Below, one piece after another: positions 21,855 through 30,605 of a stretch of DNA of 32,820 bases (position 1 is the first letter of the stretch; every line of letters starts with the position of its first letter). Below the pieces are notes generated by a model that did not search any database, had not been told where the DNA came from, and saw only the letters and a program-made list of their open reading frames with translations. Both the position numbers and the translations under genes were made by a program. The stretch lies in contig CALWVQ010000072.1 of assembly GCA_944385025.1 (NCBI GenBank), forward strand, positions 1 through 32,820, in the 5' to 3' direction. This DNA comes from an uncultured Eubacterium sp. (lineage in GTDB: Bacteria; Bacillota; Clostridia; Oscillospirales; Acutalibacteraceae).

Positions 21855-23243
21855 ATGGACAATAATTTTTCGTTTTATCTTGTAACGGACACTCACTACT
21901 ATGACAGCTCTTTTAAAAGAACAGGCAGCGCCTATGAAAAAAGGAGCAGGACAGACCAAAAGTGTGTGGCTGAAACTCCCGCTATTGTTGACGCCGGATT
22001 TAAAAAAATTGCCGATGACAATGAAACAAATGTAATATTAATACCCGGCGATTTAGTTTACAGAGGTGAATATCAAAGCCACGTAGGATTTCGTGACCGT
22101 CTTTACAAACTTAAAGAGCAGGGCAAAAAAATTTATATTATCACGGCCCGTCACGACTATTCGGGAGATCCTGTGGAATTTGACGGCGATAATCTCATTC
22201 CCGTAAAGGGAATGCCCAGAGAAGAGCTTATGGAATTTTACGGTGACTTTGGATTTAATGACGCTGTATCTCTGCACAAAAAGTCAATGTCATATGTAGC
22301 GCAGTTATCCGACGGAATCAGACTTTTAGCTCTCAACTGCGACGGAGACTGCAAAGACTTCAAGGGCATTTGGGACGACCAAATGCAGTGGGCGCTTGAT
22401 GAAATTAAAAAAGCACATCAAGACGGGCAATACATTTTTGCTATGACTCACTATCCTCTTCTGCCTTTTTCTCCCGTAATGAATATGATAGGCGACGCAA
22501 AGCTGACTGACTGGGAAAAGACAGCGCAAACATTTGCAGATGCAGGACTTGACCTGATTTTTACAGACCACATGCACGCTCAAGCTGTCACCGATTACAC
22601 AACAAAAAACGGTAATACGATTATCGATGTGCAGACAGGCTGTTTTGTAGGATGCCCCTGTGCATACAGAAAAGTTACTTTTAAAGACAAAAATACTGTT
22701 GATATAAAATCGTACACTATTGAAAGCTTTGACTATGACACTGACGGTAAAACTGCTAAAGAATATTTTCAGTGGCGTTTTGACAGAATGATAACCGATA
22801 TTATAGACGCAATGGCATACGATTTTGCCTTTTTTACAAGACTTTTCGGAGGACCTGAAAAAAACAAGAAATTAAAAATTCCCGTTACTTTAGCAGGCAA
22901 AACCCTTCAAAAGCTTACGCTCAAAGGTGTAGGCAGACTGATGTGCTTTAAAGTTGACAAAAGTATTCAGGACCGTTTAGTAAAAGACGTTGCTGTTGAA
23001 CTTGTAAGAAATATTTTTGTAGGCAACGAACCGTACATAAAGGGAACTCCCATGTATGACGCCGTTTCAAAGCTTTTGAAACGACTTCATCCCGTTACAA
23101 ATATAATCGAAAAGAAAGTCGGCAAAAAAAATCCCCTGCTATCCGACATAGACGCCTTTGTACTTGATATGATAGGCGATGAAAAGCAAAGGGATTATGA
23201 TTTAACTTTAAGCATAAATAATTTTAAGGGGGATAAAAAATGA
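21855..23243 (+). CDS. Calcineurin-like metallophosphoesterase
   Basis: This 462-residue cytoplasmic protein has the two-metal phosphoesterase motifs in order: TDTHYY (D12, H14), PGDLVYRG (D66), TARHDY (98-102), MTHYPL (H199) and DHMHAQ (H239, H241). The third motif is normally GNHD, whose Asn binds the second metal. Here it is A-R-H-D, so metal binding or catalysis may differ. About 190 helical residues follow the catalytic core and I cannot assign them. The start has AAGGGGC upstream. The stop overlaps the start of a GPH-type sugar symporter (ATGA), so the enzyme probably acts on something related to the transported compound. The substrate is unknown. Confidence 0.83.
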   Translation: MDNNFSFYLVTDTHYYDSSFKRTGSAYEKRSRTDQKCVAETPAIVDAGFKKIADDNETNVILIPGDLVYRGEYQSHVGFRDRLYKLKEQGKKIYIITARHDYSGDPVEFDGDNLIPVKGMPREELMEFYGDFGFNDAVSLHKKSMSYVAQLSDGIRLLALNCDGDCKDFKGIWDDQMQWALDEIKKAHQDGQYIFAMTHYPLLPFSPVMNMIGDAKLTDWEKTAQTFADAGLDLIFTDHMHAQAVTDYTTKNGNTIIDVQTGCFVGCPCAYRKVTFKDKNTVDIKSYTIESFDYDTDGKTAKEYFQWRFDRMITDIIDAMAYDFAFFTRLFGGPEKNKKLKIPVTLAGKTLQKLTLKGVGRLMCFKVDKSIQDRLVKDVAVELVRNIFVGNEPYIKGTPMYDAVSKLLKRLHPVTNIIEKKVGKKNPLLSDIDAFVLDMIGDEKQRDYDLTLSINNFKGDKK

Positions 23244-24655
23244 ACGAAACCACTGGCTCAAAAAAATACGTAAAAACAAGTGAGTTTGTGCTGTATCTTA
23301 TGGCAGTATTCTTTTACACAAATATGACGGGTATGATAGGCTCATACAGAAACGCATATCTCGTAAACGTACTGCACCTTACAGACAAACAGGCTTCTCT
23401 TTTTAACACTTTGGTAAGCATAATTCCGTTTATACTCAATTTCTTTATCACAATGTATATTGACGGCAGATCAATGGGCAAGCAGGGAAAATTCCGTCCT
23501 CTTGCAATGCTGGTAGCAGTTCCTTTGGGAATACTTTTGGTATTGAGTTTCTGGGCCCCTCCCGGTCTTACAGGCACTTTGCTGATGATTTACATTACAA
23601 CTGTTGCTATCGCCTGGGCAGTATGCACCAACTTCGGCAACAGCGTAAATATGGTAAGCGTTGTAATGACGCCCAACCTTAAAGAAAGAGATACCGTAAT
23701 ATCATTCAGGAGTATCTCTTCGGCAATCGGCAACTCCGCACCGCTTGTAATTATACTTGTCATAGGTCTTATTTGGAAAGACGAGGGCACACAATATATC
23801 ATAGGAGCGTCCCTTTGCGGAGTTGTAGGAATAATCACAATGCTTTTCGGAATGAGGGCTGTAAGGGAAAGAATCTCCTATAACAACGAAAGAAAAAATC
23901 CCCTTATGGGATTTAAAGATGTCCTTTCAAACAAATACGCTTGGGTTATAATCATATCTGAAACTCTTAAAAACTTCAGGTCAATAGCAACATATATGGG
24001 CGTATTTATGGCAGCCGCACTTTTAGGTTCTACAAGCAAATTCCTGTTTTTCGGTCTGCCAACAGGTATTGGTACGGCTGTGGGAATGCTTGTCATCAAC
24101 TTCCTGCTTAAAAAATTCAACTCAAAAGTGCTTTACATAGCCAGCGGAGTTTATTCAATTATTGCAAACTGTCTTGCTTTTGCGGTAGGATATGCTTATT
24201 TCAATAATCCGTCTACGATTTTACAAATACTTTTCATTGTATTTCTGTTTCTTATCGGTCTTCAGTTCGGTGCGTCAAACCTTCTGCCAACAATGCTTCA
24301 GGCAGATGTGCTTGAGGATATTGAATACAAAAACGGAAAACGACTTGACGCAACTTTCCCGTTCATTATCGGCATAGGCACAACTATAAGCGGAACTATT
24401 GCAAACGCCCTTGCACCAGTTATCCTTTACGGCGATAACCCTGTTATTTCCGTTATTCACTATGTTCAGCCTACGGACCTTGACCCTAATCCCGTTCAAA
24501 GTATTAAAACAAAAATAATGCTTCTTTTCTTCTACACAATTTTCCACGGAATTATGATGTTCCTTGCAGGCGTTCCTTTCTTCTTCTACACATTAACAGG
24601 AAAGAAAAAAGAGGAAATGCACCAAGCTCTTATGGAAAAAAGAAAAGCTTACTAA
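23240..24655 (+). CDS. GPH-family (MFS_2) sugar:cation symporter
   Basis: This 471-residue membrane protein has about twelve helices and normal family length. The loop after the second helix reads YIDGRSMGKQGKFRPL, the GPH signature, and PNLKERDTVISFRS matches the conserved cytoplasmic loop between helices 4 and 5. It should import a glycoside or oligosaccharide with a cation. Unlike the symporter encoded at 4209-6620 it ends soon after the last helix (TGKKKEEMHQALMEKRKAY). Translation is coupled to the metallophosphoesterase gene through an ATGA overlap, with AAGGGGG as ribosome binding site inside that gene's last codons. A terminator follows at once. The substrate is unknown; the GH43 gene across the divergent promoter region is the nearest hint. 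Confidence 0.88.
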   Translation: MNETTGSKKYVKTSEFVLYLMAVFFYTNMTGMIGSYRNAYLVNVLHLTDKQASLFNTLVSIIPFILNFFITMYIDGRSMGKQGKFRPLAMLVAVPLGILLVLSFWAPPGLTGTLLMIYITTVAIAWAVCTNFGNSVNMVSVVMTPNLKERDTVISFRSISSAIGNSAPLVIILVIGLIWKDEGTQYIIGASLCGVVGIITMLFGMRAVRERISYNNERKNPLMGFKDVLSNKYAWVIIISETLKNFRSIATYMGVFMAAALLGSTSKFLFFGLPTGIGTAVGMLVINFLLKKFNSKVLYIASGVYSIIANCLAFAVGYAYFNNPSTILQILFIVFLFLIGLQFGASNLLPTMLQADVLEDIEYKNGKRLDATFPFIIGIGTTISGTIANALAPVILYGDNPVISVIHYVQPTDLDPNPVQSIKTKIMLLFFYTIFHGIMMFLAGVPFFFYTLTGKKKEEMHQALMEKRKAY

Positions 24656-24662
24656 TAAGCTG

Positions 24663-25466
24663 TTACCCCTGTTGAGTCCTGTACTGAACAGGGGTTTTAT
24701 TTGTGGCTTTCTTAAAACAGTTTGAAAAATACTGTGAATCCGTGTAGCTTAAAAGCTGTGCTAATGACTTAATGCTTATATCTGTATTTTTCAAATAGTA
24801 TTTGGCAACACTTATGCGTTTTTCGTTATAATAGGCATAGGGCGTGACTCCGTATTTTTTACTGAATACGTTGATTATATGGTTTTTTGAGTAATTAAAT
24901 TCTTTACACAAAAACTCCATATCAAAGGGTTTATCTGCATAATAATCAAGTTTACTTTTTATTCTGTCTGCAAGACAGGACTCACGCTGATTTCTGTTGT
25001 GCAAATACTGAAATATTTTAATCAGTTCAACGGTTATCAATTCATCTTTTTCTATATATGAAAGGTCGGAATTTTTTGCAACGGCAAGGCAAGAATAAAA
25101 ATTATCCTTTAAATCACAGTTATTAAATAAATATACATTTTCAGGCAGATATGCTCTTATCAAAGCATTTACAATACTTCCTCTGAAAATTACAAACAGC
25201 TTGTGCCACGGCTTATCGCTGTTACAGTAATAACGGTGACAACTGCCTTTGGTTAATAAAAACACATCGTTTTTTTGGGGTTTTAAAAACTGATTGTTAA
25301 TTTCAAGAATTCCCTCCCCCTCCAAAATAAACTCAAAAGCGTTAAGGTCGGAATCTGCTCTTGAAATATCGTATTTGTTATCACAAAAACTTTCTCCTAC
25401 ACTTATAATATCAACGGGAGAATCATTGGCGGAATACTACCAAAAATTATATTCATTTTGTATCAT
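24663..25466 (-). pseudogene. AraC-family regulator interrupted by an in-frame TAG at codon 10
   Basis: From 25436 down to the TAA at 24663 the frame encodes a full AraC regulator. It has a cupin effector domain (DIISVGESFCDNKYD, FILEGEGILEIN, KNDVFLLTKGSCHRYY, DKPWHKLFV) and two complete helix-turn-helices (FDMEFLCKEFNYSKNHI and DISIKSLAQLLSYTDSQYFS) ending KTPVQYR. No ATG, GTG or TTG occurs in this frame until TTG 25325, which is inside the conserved cupin strand and has no ribosome binding site. Going upstream, the same frame reads through a TAG (25439-25437) to ATG 25466 as MIQNEYNFW-stop-YSANDSPV, a natural N-terminus if TAG replaced CAG. I therefore call it a probable nonsense-inactivated gene. 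A truncated product from TTG 25325 (220 residues) cannot be excluded. It diverges from the GH2/kinase operon, its likely target. Confidence 0.68.
24665..24701. terminator. Terminator overlapping the 3' end of the second AraC gene
   Basis: A 9-bp stem (ACCCCTGTT 24665-24673, AACAGGGGT 24687-24695) has a 13-base loop and is followed by TTTATTT on the plus strand. It serves the symporter gene. The same bases encode the last codons of the convergent AraC gene, an economical overlap. Confidence 0.75.
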
Positions 25467-25528
25467 TGTGATATTTTACACACCTTTTTTGATAATTAAC
25501 ATATTTTTCACTTTTATATTGTGATATT
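25465..25528. promoter_or_regulatory. Paired 11-bp direct repeats in the divergent AraC/GH2 region
   Basis: ATTGTGATATT occurs at 25465-25475 and again at 25518-25528, a distance of 53 bp or about five helical turns. The first copy covers the proposed AraC start codon. The second sits just upstream of the GH2 gene, whose start at 25581 has CGGAG 6 bases before it. Same-face direct repeats are the usual form of AraC-family binding sites. Confidence 0.4.
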
Positions 25529-25580
25529 CTTAATATATCATAGTAAACAAACATTTTCAACTTAATCAACGGAGTAAACT

Positions 25581-28193
25581 ATGGATAACAGTAAAAAAAG
25601 AAAAATTATTGATTTGTGCAAGGGATGGGATTTTTATCTTGAAACTCTTGAAAGTAAATCTACAAGCAGTTATACACCGCTTAATTTTAGAAACATTTCC
25701 AACAAAAAAGCAGTAACCCTTCCTCACGACTGGAGTATTGAACAGGATTTTACCACGTCGTTTTCAGCTAAAAACGAAAGCGGTTCTCTGCCCGGCGGAA
25801 TAGGCTGGTATACAAAAACTTTATCTGCAAACGATATAAAGGATTTTTGCGGTAAAAATGTAATTTTAAGCTTCGGCGGTATATATATGTACTCATTTAT
25901 ATACATAAATGCAGAAGAGGTTGCATCTAACTACTACGGTTACAACTCATTTGATGTCAACATAAGCAGATTTTTTAAGAAAAATCAGGATATTGAAATA
26001 ACCGTTCTTGTTATAAACAGACTGCCAAACAGCCGTTGGTATTCGGGAAGCGGAATTTACAGGAAAGCTTTTTTAACAGTAACTGAGCCTGTATTTATTG
26101 AGCCTAACGGCATTTATATTACAACTAAAGATTTAAAAAACTGCTATAATAAATCAGCACATGTCAATGTTCAGTATCAAATAAAAAACAGTTTTGACAA
26201 AAGCATAAACGTAATTGTAAAAAATGAGATTAGAGACAAATCAGGAAAAATTGTTTCTTTTTCTCAAAGCGGCAATATTTTAATTTCTCCTAACGCTCAT
26301 TACTGCGGTGATATGGTTTTGCAGGTAAAAAGTCCTTCACTTTGGAGTCCGCAAAGCCCTGTTTTATATACAGTTCACACCACGCTTATCAGCAATGATT
26401 TGGTTTTTGACGATGTGGAGACCTCTTTTGGCTTTAGGTGGATTGAATACCACAAAGAAAAGGGATTTATTCTTAACGGTATTCCCACAAAGCTTAAAGG
26501 AGTCTGCCTGCACCACGACCAAGGCGGATTAGGAGCAAAAGCATACACCCAGTCAATACAAAGGCAGCTTGAAATTATGAAAGAAATGGGAGCAAATGCT
26601 GTAAGAACTGCACACAATCCTGCCTCAAAAGAATTTATTGAAATGTGCAGTAAAATGGGACTGCTTGTAATTGAAGAGTCTTTTGACACTTGGAACGGTG
26701 CTAAAAATAAATATGATTTTTCAAAAATATTTAACAAAAAGCTAAAAGGCACTTGTTTAAACCTTTATGGTGCAAGCAAGGTAACCTGGGCAGAATTTAT
26801 AATAAAATCAATGATACTTCGTGACAGAAACGAACCTTGCATTATTATGTGGTCACTGGGAAATGAAATTCAGGGAAGCAATACAAAAAGGATGTCTAAA
26901 GCCCTGTCTAAGTATGCTCAAAAGGCAGACCCATATCTTCTTTCAGGCAGAAAAAAGATATATGCCGAGGACGATATACGAGCCGGATTTGACAGAAAAA
27001 GTGCAAACACAATCTACGGTTTCAGTGCACATGATAAAGACAAAAATAAAATAAGCATTGCAGGCGTGAACTATATTGACAACGGTACTTTTGAAAAAAT
27101 GCACGTTAAGTATCCAAACATACTTATGCTCTCAACAGAGTCATCGTCGGCACTGAGAAGCAGAGGCGAATATTTTCACCCGTACGTTATAAAAAACGAC
27201 TATTTGACAAACACAAAAGCTACTGAAAACAGTCAAATGTCCTCCTACGACAACGAAGCGGCGCAATGGGCAAACACCGCAATGTTTGACTGGGAATACG
27301 ATATTTCCCTTGATTATGTTTTAGGCGAATTTGTTTGGACGGGATTTGATTATTTAGGCGAGCCTACGCCCTTTACCGATAATGCAAAAAGTTTTTATCC
27401 TGCCTGTTCATACTTTGGAATAACGGACACAGCAGGATTTGAAAAGGATATTTATTATTTCTACCAGAGTCAGTGGAAAAAGGCAGATGAAAAGCCTGTT
27501 TTACATCTGCTGCCGTCTTGGAATTTAAATGATGACAGTCTGACTGACGGGAAAGCTCTTATTGTTGCCTATACAAATGCTAATGCCGTAGAACTGAGAG
27601 CGAAAAAAAGCGAGAGCGACGAAAAATACATATCTTTTGGAATAAGGCATTTTAAATCTAAAAAGTCCAGTTCCGATTTAAGAGAATATCAAGTTAATTC
27701 AGATGACAATGCACTTTATCCTATGGCTCTCGAATGGCTTGTACCTTACAGCGAATACAAAGACTATACTGTTTACGCTGTAGCTGTTGATATTAATGGC
27801 ACAGATGACAATAGATTTGCCAATTCGTATGGCAGAAAACAACTAAAAGCATTTTCACAAGCGAAAAAAATACAACTGTCAAGGTACAATTTCCGTTATA
27901 ATCTATGGGAAGAAAATTACATACTTCATTTTATCACCGTAGACTTGATTGACAAAAACGGTATTATTGATGAAAATTATAATGACGAGGTAAACTTCAG
28001 CGTTACAGGCGGAGAAATCATCGCAGTTGACAACGGCAACTCCTGTGATACTGACCCAAGCAAATATTCTAAAACAGAAAAAATCAACTGTTTTCACGGA
28101 AAAGCCCTTGTTGTAATTAAATCAGAAAAAGAGCAAGAAATAACCCTAAAAGCAGCTTCAGGCAGTTTGGAATGTAAAAGGAGTTTTAAATGA
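25581..28193 (+). CDS. Glycoside hydrolase family 2, beta-galactosidase type
   Basis: This 870-residue enzyme should cleave terminal beta-galactosides or closely related sugars. It has the sugar-binding domain (LPHDWSIEQDF, GGIGWYTK, NSRWYSGSGIYR), an immunoglobulin-like domain, and a TIM barrel with LKGVCLHHD, VRTAHNPAS, the acid/base in MWSLGNEI (E429) and the nucleophile in LSTESS (E520). WTGFDYLGEP closes the barrel. A DUF4982-like beta domain begins near residue 640 (VLHLLPSWN), then further C-terminal beta domains. No signal peptide is present, so it acts inside the cell. Its stop overlaps the start of the kinase gene (ATGA). Beta-glucuronidase or another GH2 activity remains possible, but the long C-terminal part favours the galactosidase group. 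Confidence 0.86.
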   Translation: MDNSKKRKIIDLCKGWDFYLETLESKSTSSYTPLNFRNISNKKAVTLPHDWSIEQDFTTSFSAKNESGSLPGGIGWYTKTLSANDIKDFCGKNVILSFGGIYMYSFIYINAEEVASNYYGYNSFDVNISRFFKKNQDIEITVLVINRLPNSRWYSGSGIYRKAFLTVTEPVFIEPNGIYITTKDLKNCYNKSAHVNVQYQIKNSFDKSINVIVKNEIRDKSGKIVSFSQSGNILISPNAHYCGDMVLQVKSPSLWSPQSPVLYTVHTTLISNDLVFDDVETSFGFRWIEYHKEKGFILNGIPTKLKGVCLHHDQGGLGAKAYTQSIQRQLEIMKEMGANAVRTAHNPASKEFIEMCSKMGLLVIEESFDTWNGAKNKYDFSKIFNKKLKGTCLNLYGASKVTWAEFIIKSMILRDRNEPCIIMWSLGNEIQGSNTKRMSKALSKYAQKADPYLLSGRKKIYAEDDIRAGFDRKSANTIYGFSAHDKDKNKISIAGVNYIDNGTFEKMHVKYPNILMLSTESSSALRSRGEYFHPYVIKNDYLTNTKATENSQMSSYDNEAAQWANTAMFDWEYDISLDYVLGEFVWTGFDYLGEPTPFTDNAKSFYPACSYFGITDTAGFEKDIYYFYQSQWKKADEKPVLHLLPSWNLNDDSLTDGKALIVAYTNANAVELRAKKSESDEKYISFGIRHFKSKKSSSDLREYQVNSDDNALYPMALEWLVPYSEYKDYTVYAVAVDINGTDDNRFANSYGRKQLKAFSQAKKIQLSRYNFRYNLWEENYILHFITVDLIDKNGIIDENYNDEVNFSVTGGEIIAVDNGNSCDTDPSKYSKTEKINCFHGKALVVIKSEKEQEITLKAASGSLECKRSFK

Positions 28194-29170
28194 AAAGCAA
28201 GTCAAAAAATCACCTTGACAATTTAACAATAAAAAAGATATTTGAAAAAATTTCAGTAACTGAAATAAACGGTATTAACAAACTCAGCGAGGGCGAGTAC
28301 AATACCCTGTATGAAATCGCAGCAGACGGAAAATCTTATATGCTCAAGGTAGCACCTTCCTGTGATTTTAAGCATCTCACCTATGAAAACGATATGATGA
28401 AATCAGAAATATTCTGGTACGATAAAATGAGAAAAGAAACTCAAATTCCCGTGCCTGAAGTTTATTTTACTGATTTTACAAAAACTGTTATTCCTGCCGA
28501 CTATTTTATCATGGAAAAGATAGATGGTGCTTTGAAAAGCAAAACGCGATTTACCAAAGAGGAAAAAGAACAGGCGAACACACAGTTAATAAAACAGCTT
28601 GTCGATTTGCACAGTATACGAAACGACAAATTCGGATATGTTCAAGGCACGCTGTTTGACAACTGGTACGACGCTTATACCCACATTGTAAAAGGGCATA
28701 TCGGCGACATAAAAAGAGCAGGTAAAAAGTCCAAAAACGCTGAATTAATCCTTTCCTATGCAGAAAGATATAAAGATATTTTGACGGACGTCCAAAGCTG
28801 TGCCGTAAACACAGACTGCTGGGATACAAACATAATTTGCAAAAAAGAAAATAGTGAAACAAAACTCGTTTGGATTGACCCTGAAAGAAGTATGTGGGGC
28901 GACAGGCTGTTTGATTTTATCTGCCTTGACCCTATGACACCCATTGAAAACCAAAAAGATATTATTAACACCTATAATGCCTACACTGACGATAAACTGA
29001 TTGTAGGTAAAAACGAAGTAATAAGATATGCCTTTTGTCTGGCTCTTCTTGCTTTGGTAATGGACGCTGAAAAGCACTACCGCTACACTCCCCTGCATTA
29101 CGGCTGGTGGAGAAACGTTATATCAAGCAAAATGTTTTATGAAAACGCATTTAAAGTTTTAAAAAAATAA
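28190..29170 (+). CDS. APH-fold small-molecule kinase, possibly a sugar kinase
   Basis: This 326-residue protein has the aminoglycoside phosphotransferase/choline kinase fold: LSEGEYNTLYEI and SYMLKV (nucleotide loop and Lys), YFIMEKIDG (hinge), NTDCWDTNII (catalytic loop, D209 and N214) and WIDPERSMWGDRLFDF (metal Asp 230). The catalytic loop normally reads H-x-D; here the His is Asn, although D209 and N214 are kept. It is translationally coupled to the GH2 beta-galactosidase-type gene by an ATGA overlap, so it probably phosphorylates a product of that enzyme rather than an antibiotic. N-acetylhexosamine 1-kinase, which belongs to this superfamily, is one possible parallel, as an inference from context only. 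A terminator follows directly. Confidence 0.8.
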   Translation: MKSKSKNHLDNLTIKKIFEKISVTEINGINKLSEGEYNTLYEIAADGKSYMLKVAPSCDFKHLTYENDMMKSEIFWYDKMRKETQIPVPEVYFTDFTKTVIPADYFIMEKIDGALKSKTRFTKEEKEQANTQLIKQLVDLHSIRNDKFGYVQGTLFDNWYDAYTHIVKGHIGDIKRAGKKSKNAELILSYAERYKDILTDVQSCAVNTDCWDTNIICKKENSETKLVWIDPERSMWGDRLFDFICLDPMTPIENQKDIINTYNAYTDDKLIVGKNEVIRYAFCLALLALVMDAEKHYRYTPLHYGWWRNVISSKMFYENAFKVLKK

Positions 29171-29176
29171 CATAAA

Positions 29177-29208
29177 AAGGGCGTCCTCTAAAAAAGGACG
29201 CCCTGAAT
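29177..29208. terminator. Terminator between the kinase gene and the small membrane protein gene
   Basis: A 10-bp stem (AGGGCGTCCT 29177-29186, AGGACGCCCT 29194-29203) has a 7-base loop. The plus-strand T tract is modest (GAATTTT). The minus-strand side runs into TTTTTA, so it suits the convergent operon at least as well. Confidence 0.83.
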
Positions 29209-29242
29209 TTTACAAATATTTAAAACAATCAGCAGCTTAAAA

Positions 29243-29545
29243 TCAGCCGTTGAAACTGCTGTAAAAACTCATAAACGAATTTGATATAAAATTGATAATC
29301 AATAAAGCAGTAAGTATTACGATAAGGCTTTTTGACGCCGTAACGCTTTTTGATTTCAGCTTTTTAATTACGTCATAAATTACGTAAAAATCACAGAATA
29401 TAAATATTGCCGCGTACTCTTGCCCATTTCTTTTTATATTATTCTTTTTGTCAAAATAAATATAACACACAAGCACGATTACGCTTTTAACAATAATAAA
29501 AACATACTTTATCAAAGAATTTGAACTTAAAAGGATATTGCTCAT
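29243..29545 (-). CDS. Small three-helix membrane protein of unknown function
   Basis: This 100-residue protein has hydrophobic segments at about 12-30, 43-60 and 72-90 separated by short basic loops (DKKNNIKRN, KKLKSKSVTASK). No family is recognised. AAGGAG lies 10 bases before the ATG, a slightly long spacing. The gene begins 25 bp after the aldo-keto reductase gene on the same strand, with no terminator between them, so the two are probably cotranscribed. Hydrophobic coding structure and the ribosome binding site support a real gene. No function can be given. Confidence 0.65.
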   Translation of the reverse strand: MSNILLSSNSLIKYVFIIVKSVIVLVCYIYFDKKNNIKRNGQEYAAIFIFCDFYVIYDVIKKLKSKSVTASKSLIVILTALLIINFISNSFMSFYSSFNG

Positions 29546-29570
29546 TTGATTATCACTCCTTCAAACGATG

Positions 29571-30491
29571 TTATGGAAGAATGTGGCCTGATGAAAGATA
29601 GATTTTATACCACTCCTCACGGGTAAGATTAATCTGACTTCCCTTTACAATTTCTGCCATTCTGTCTGTATTTGTAGTGCCTGCAATCATCTGAATATTT
29701 GCAGGATGCCTCAACACCCAAGCAGTTGCCACGGCTGTGGGAGTAGCGTCATACTTTTCGCTTAACTCATCAAGCAAATCGTTAAGCTCTGCAAAATTTT
29801 CTTTATCCCCGATAAACACTCCCTTAAAAAAGCCATACAAAAACGGTGACCAAGCCTGAACGGTAATCTTGTTTACTCGGCAGTAATCAAGCACACTGCC
29901 GTCCCTGTCAACTGAACCGTCTGTCAGCATATTAGCCTCAAGTCCTGCCGTTACCATACCTGAATGGCCGATACCAAACTGAAGCTGATTAACAAGAATA
30001 TCTTGATTTACATATTGTTTTAGCAGTTCTATCTGCATTGGACGATGATTAGACACGCCGAAATTTTTGACCTTACCCGAATTTTGAAGAATGTCAAACG
30101 CTTCTGCTACCTCTTCAGGTTCAACAAGGGCATCGGGTCTGTGAAGCACAAGCATATCAAGGTAATCGGTTTCGAGACGGCTGAGTATTCCGTCTACCGA
30201 ATCTAAAATATAATCCTTTGAAAAATCGTACACACCTTTTCTGATGCCGCACTTTGACTGCAAAATTACATCTTCACGCTTAAAGCCGGTTTCCTTAAAG
30301 GCTTTGGCAAACACTTTTTCACAGTTGCCGCCGCCGTATATATCTGCGTGGTCAAAAAAGTTAAGTCCCTGCTCAATACAGTAATTTAGGTGCTTTACAA
30401 GGTCATCATTTTCCATATCTGCTATTCTCATACAGCCTACTGCTACTGCGGGAACGAATACATCGCTTTTACCAAGTTTAATGGTTTTCAT
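29571..30491 (-). CDS. Aldo/keto reductase (YdhF-like)
   Basis: This 306-residue NADPH-dependent carbonyl reductase has the complete catalytic set: D47 and Y52 in FFDHADIYGGG, K80 in LQSKCGI and H117 in LVLHRPD. Later family segments are also present (GKVKNFGVSNHRP, VQAWSPF, MIAGTTNTDRM). The opening MKTIKLGKSDVFVPAVAVGCMR is typical of the group containing YdhF. It should reduce an aldehyde or ketone in the cytoplasm; the substrate is unknown. I chose ATG 30491 because TAGGAG lies just upstream and the strong promoter lies beyond it. The frame is open further upstream, but those codons fall over the promoter and operator. It probably shares its message with the small membrane protein gene. 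Confidence 0.92.
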   Translation of the reverse strand: MKTIKLGKSDVFVPAVAVGCMRIADMENDDLVKHLNYCIEQGLNFFDHADIYGGGNCEKVFAKAFKETGFKREDVILQSKCGIRKGVYDFSKDYILDSVDGILSRLETDYLDMLVLHRPDALVEPEEVAEAFDILQNSGKVKNFGVSNHRPMQIELLKQYVNQDILVNQLQFGIGHSGMVTAGLEANMLTDGSVDRDGSVLDYCRVNKITVQAWSPFLYGFFKGVFIGDKENFAELNDLLDELSEKYDATPTAVATAWVLRHPANIQMIAGTTNTDRMAEIVKGSQINLTREEWYKIYLSSGHILP

Positions 30492-30513
30492 ATAATCAAC
30501 TCCTATCAAAGTA

Positions 30514-30583
30514 ATTATATCATACACAGATAAAAAAAGACAACAAATATATTGTTGTAAAAGGTGCTGAAATGGGTTAAAAT
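30514..30583. promoter_or_regulatory. Divergent promoters flanking a 19-bp palindrome
   Basis: On the minus strand TTGTCT (30543-30538) and an extended TATAAT (30519-30514, preceded by TGA) are spaced 18 bp for the reductase. On the plus strand TTGTAA (30555-30560) and TAAAAT (30578-30583) are spaced 17 bp for the Imm5-like gene. A perfect inverted repeat, ACAACAA-5-TTGTTGT (30540-30558), overlaps both -35 boxes, so one repressor could silence both directions. Confidence 0.6.
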
Positions 30584-30605
30584 GAATTTGAAACGAGGTG
30601 CTGTA

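Noticed and set aside
25437..25439. TAG recoded as an amino acid throughout this genome
   Set aside because: TAG ends the metallopeptidase lipoprotein gene at 32751-32753, just before a strong terminator, and no other intact gene here contains an internal TAG. A single nonsense change is simpler.
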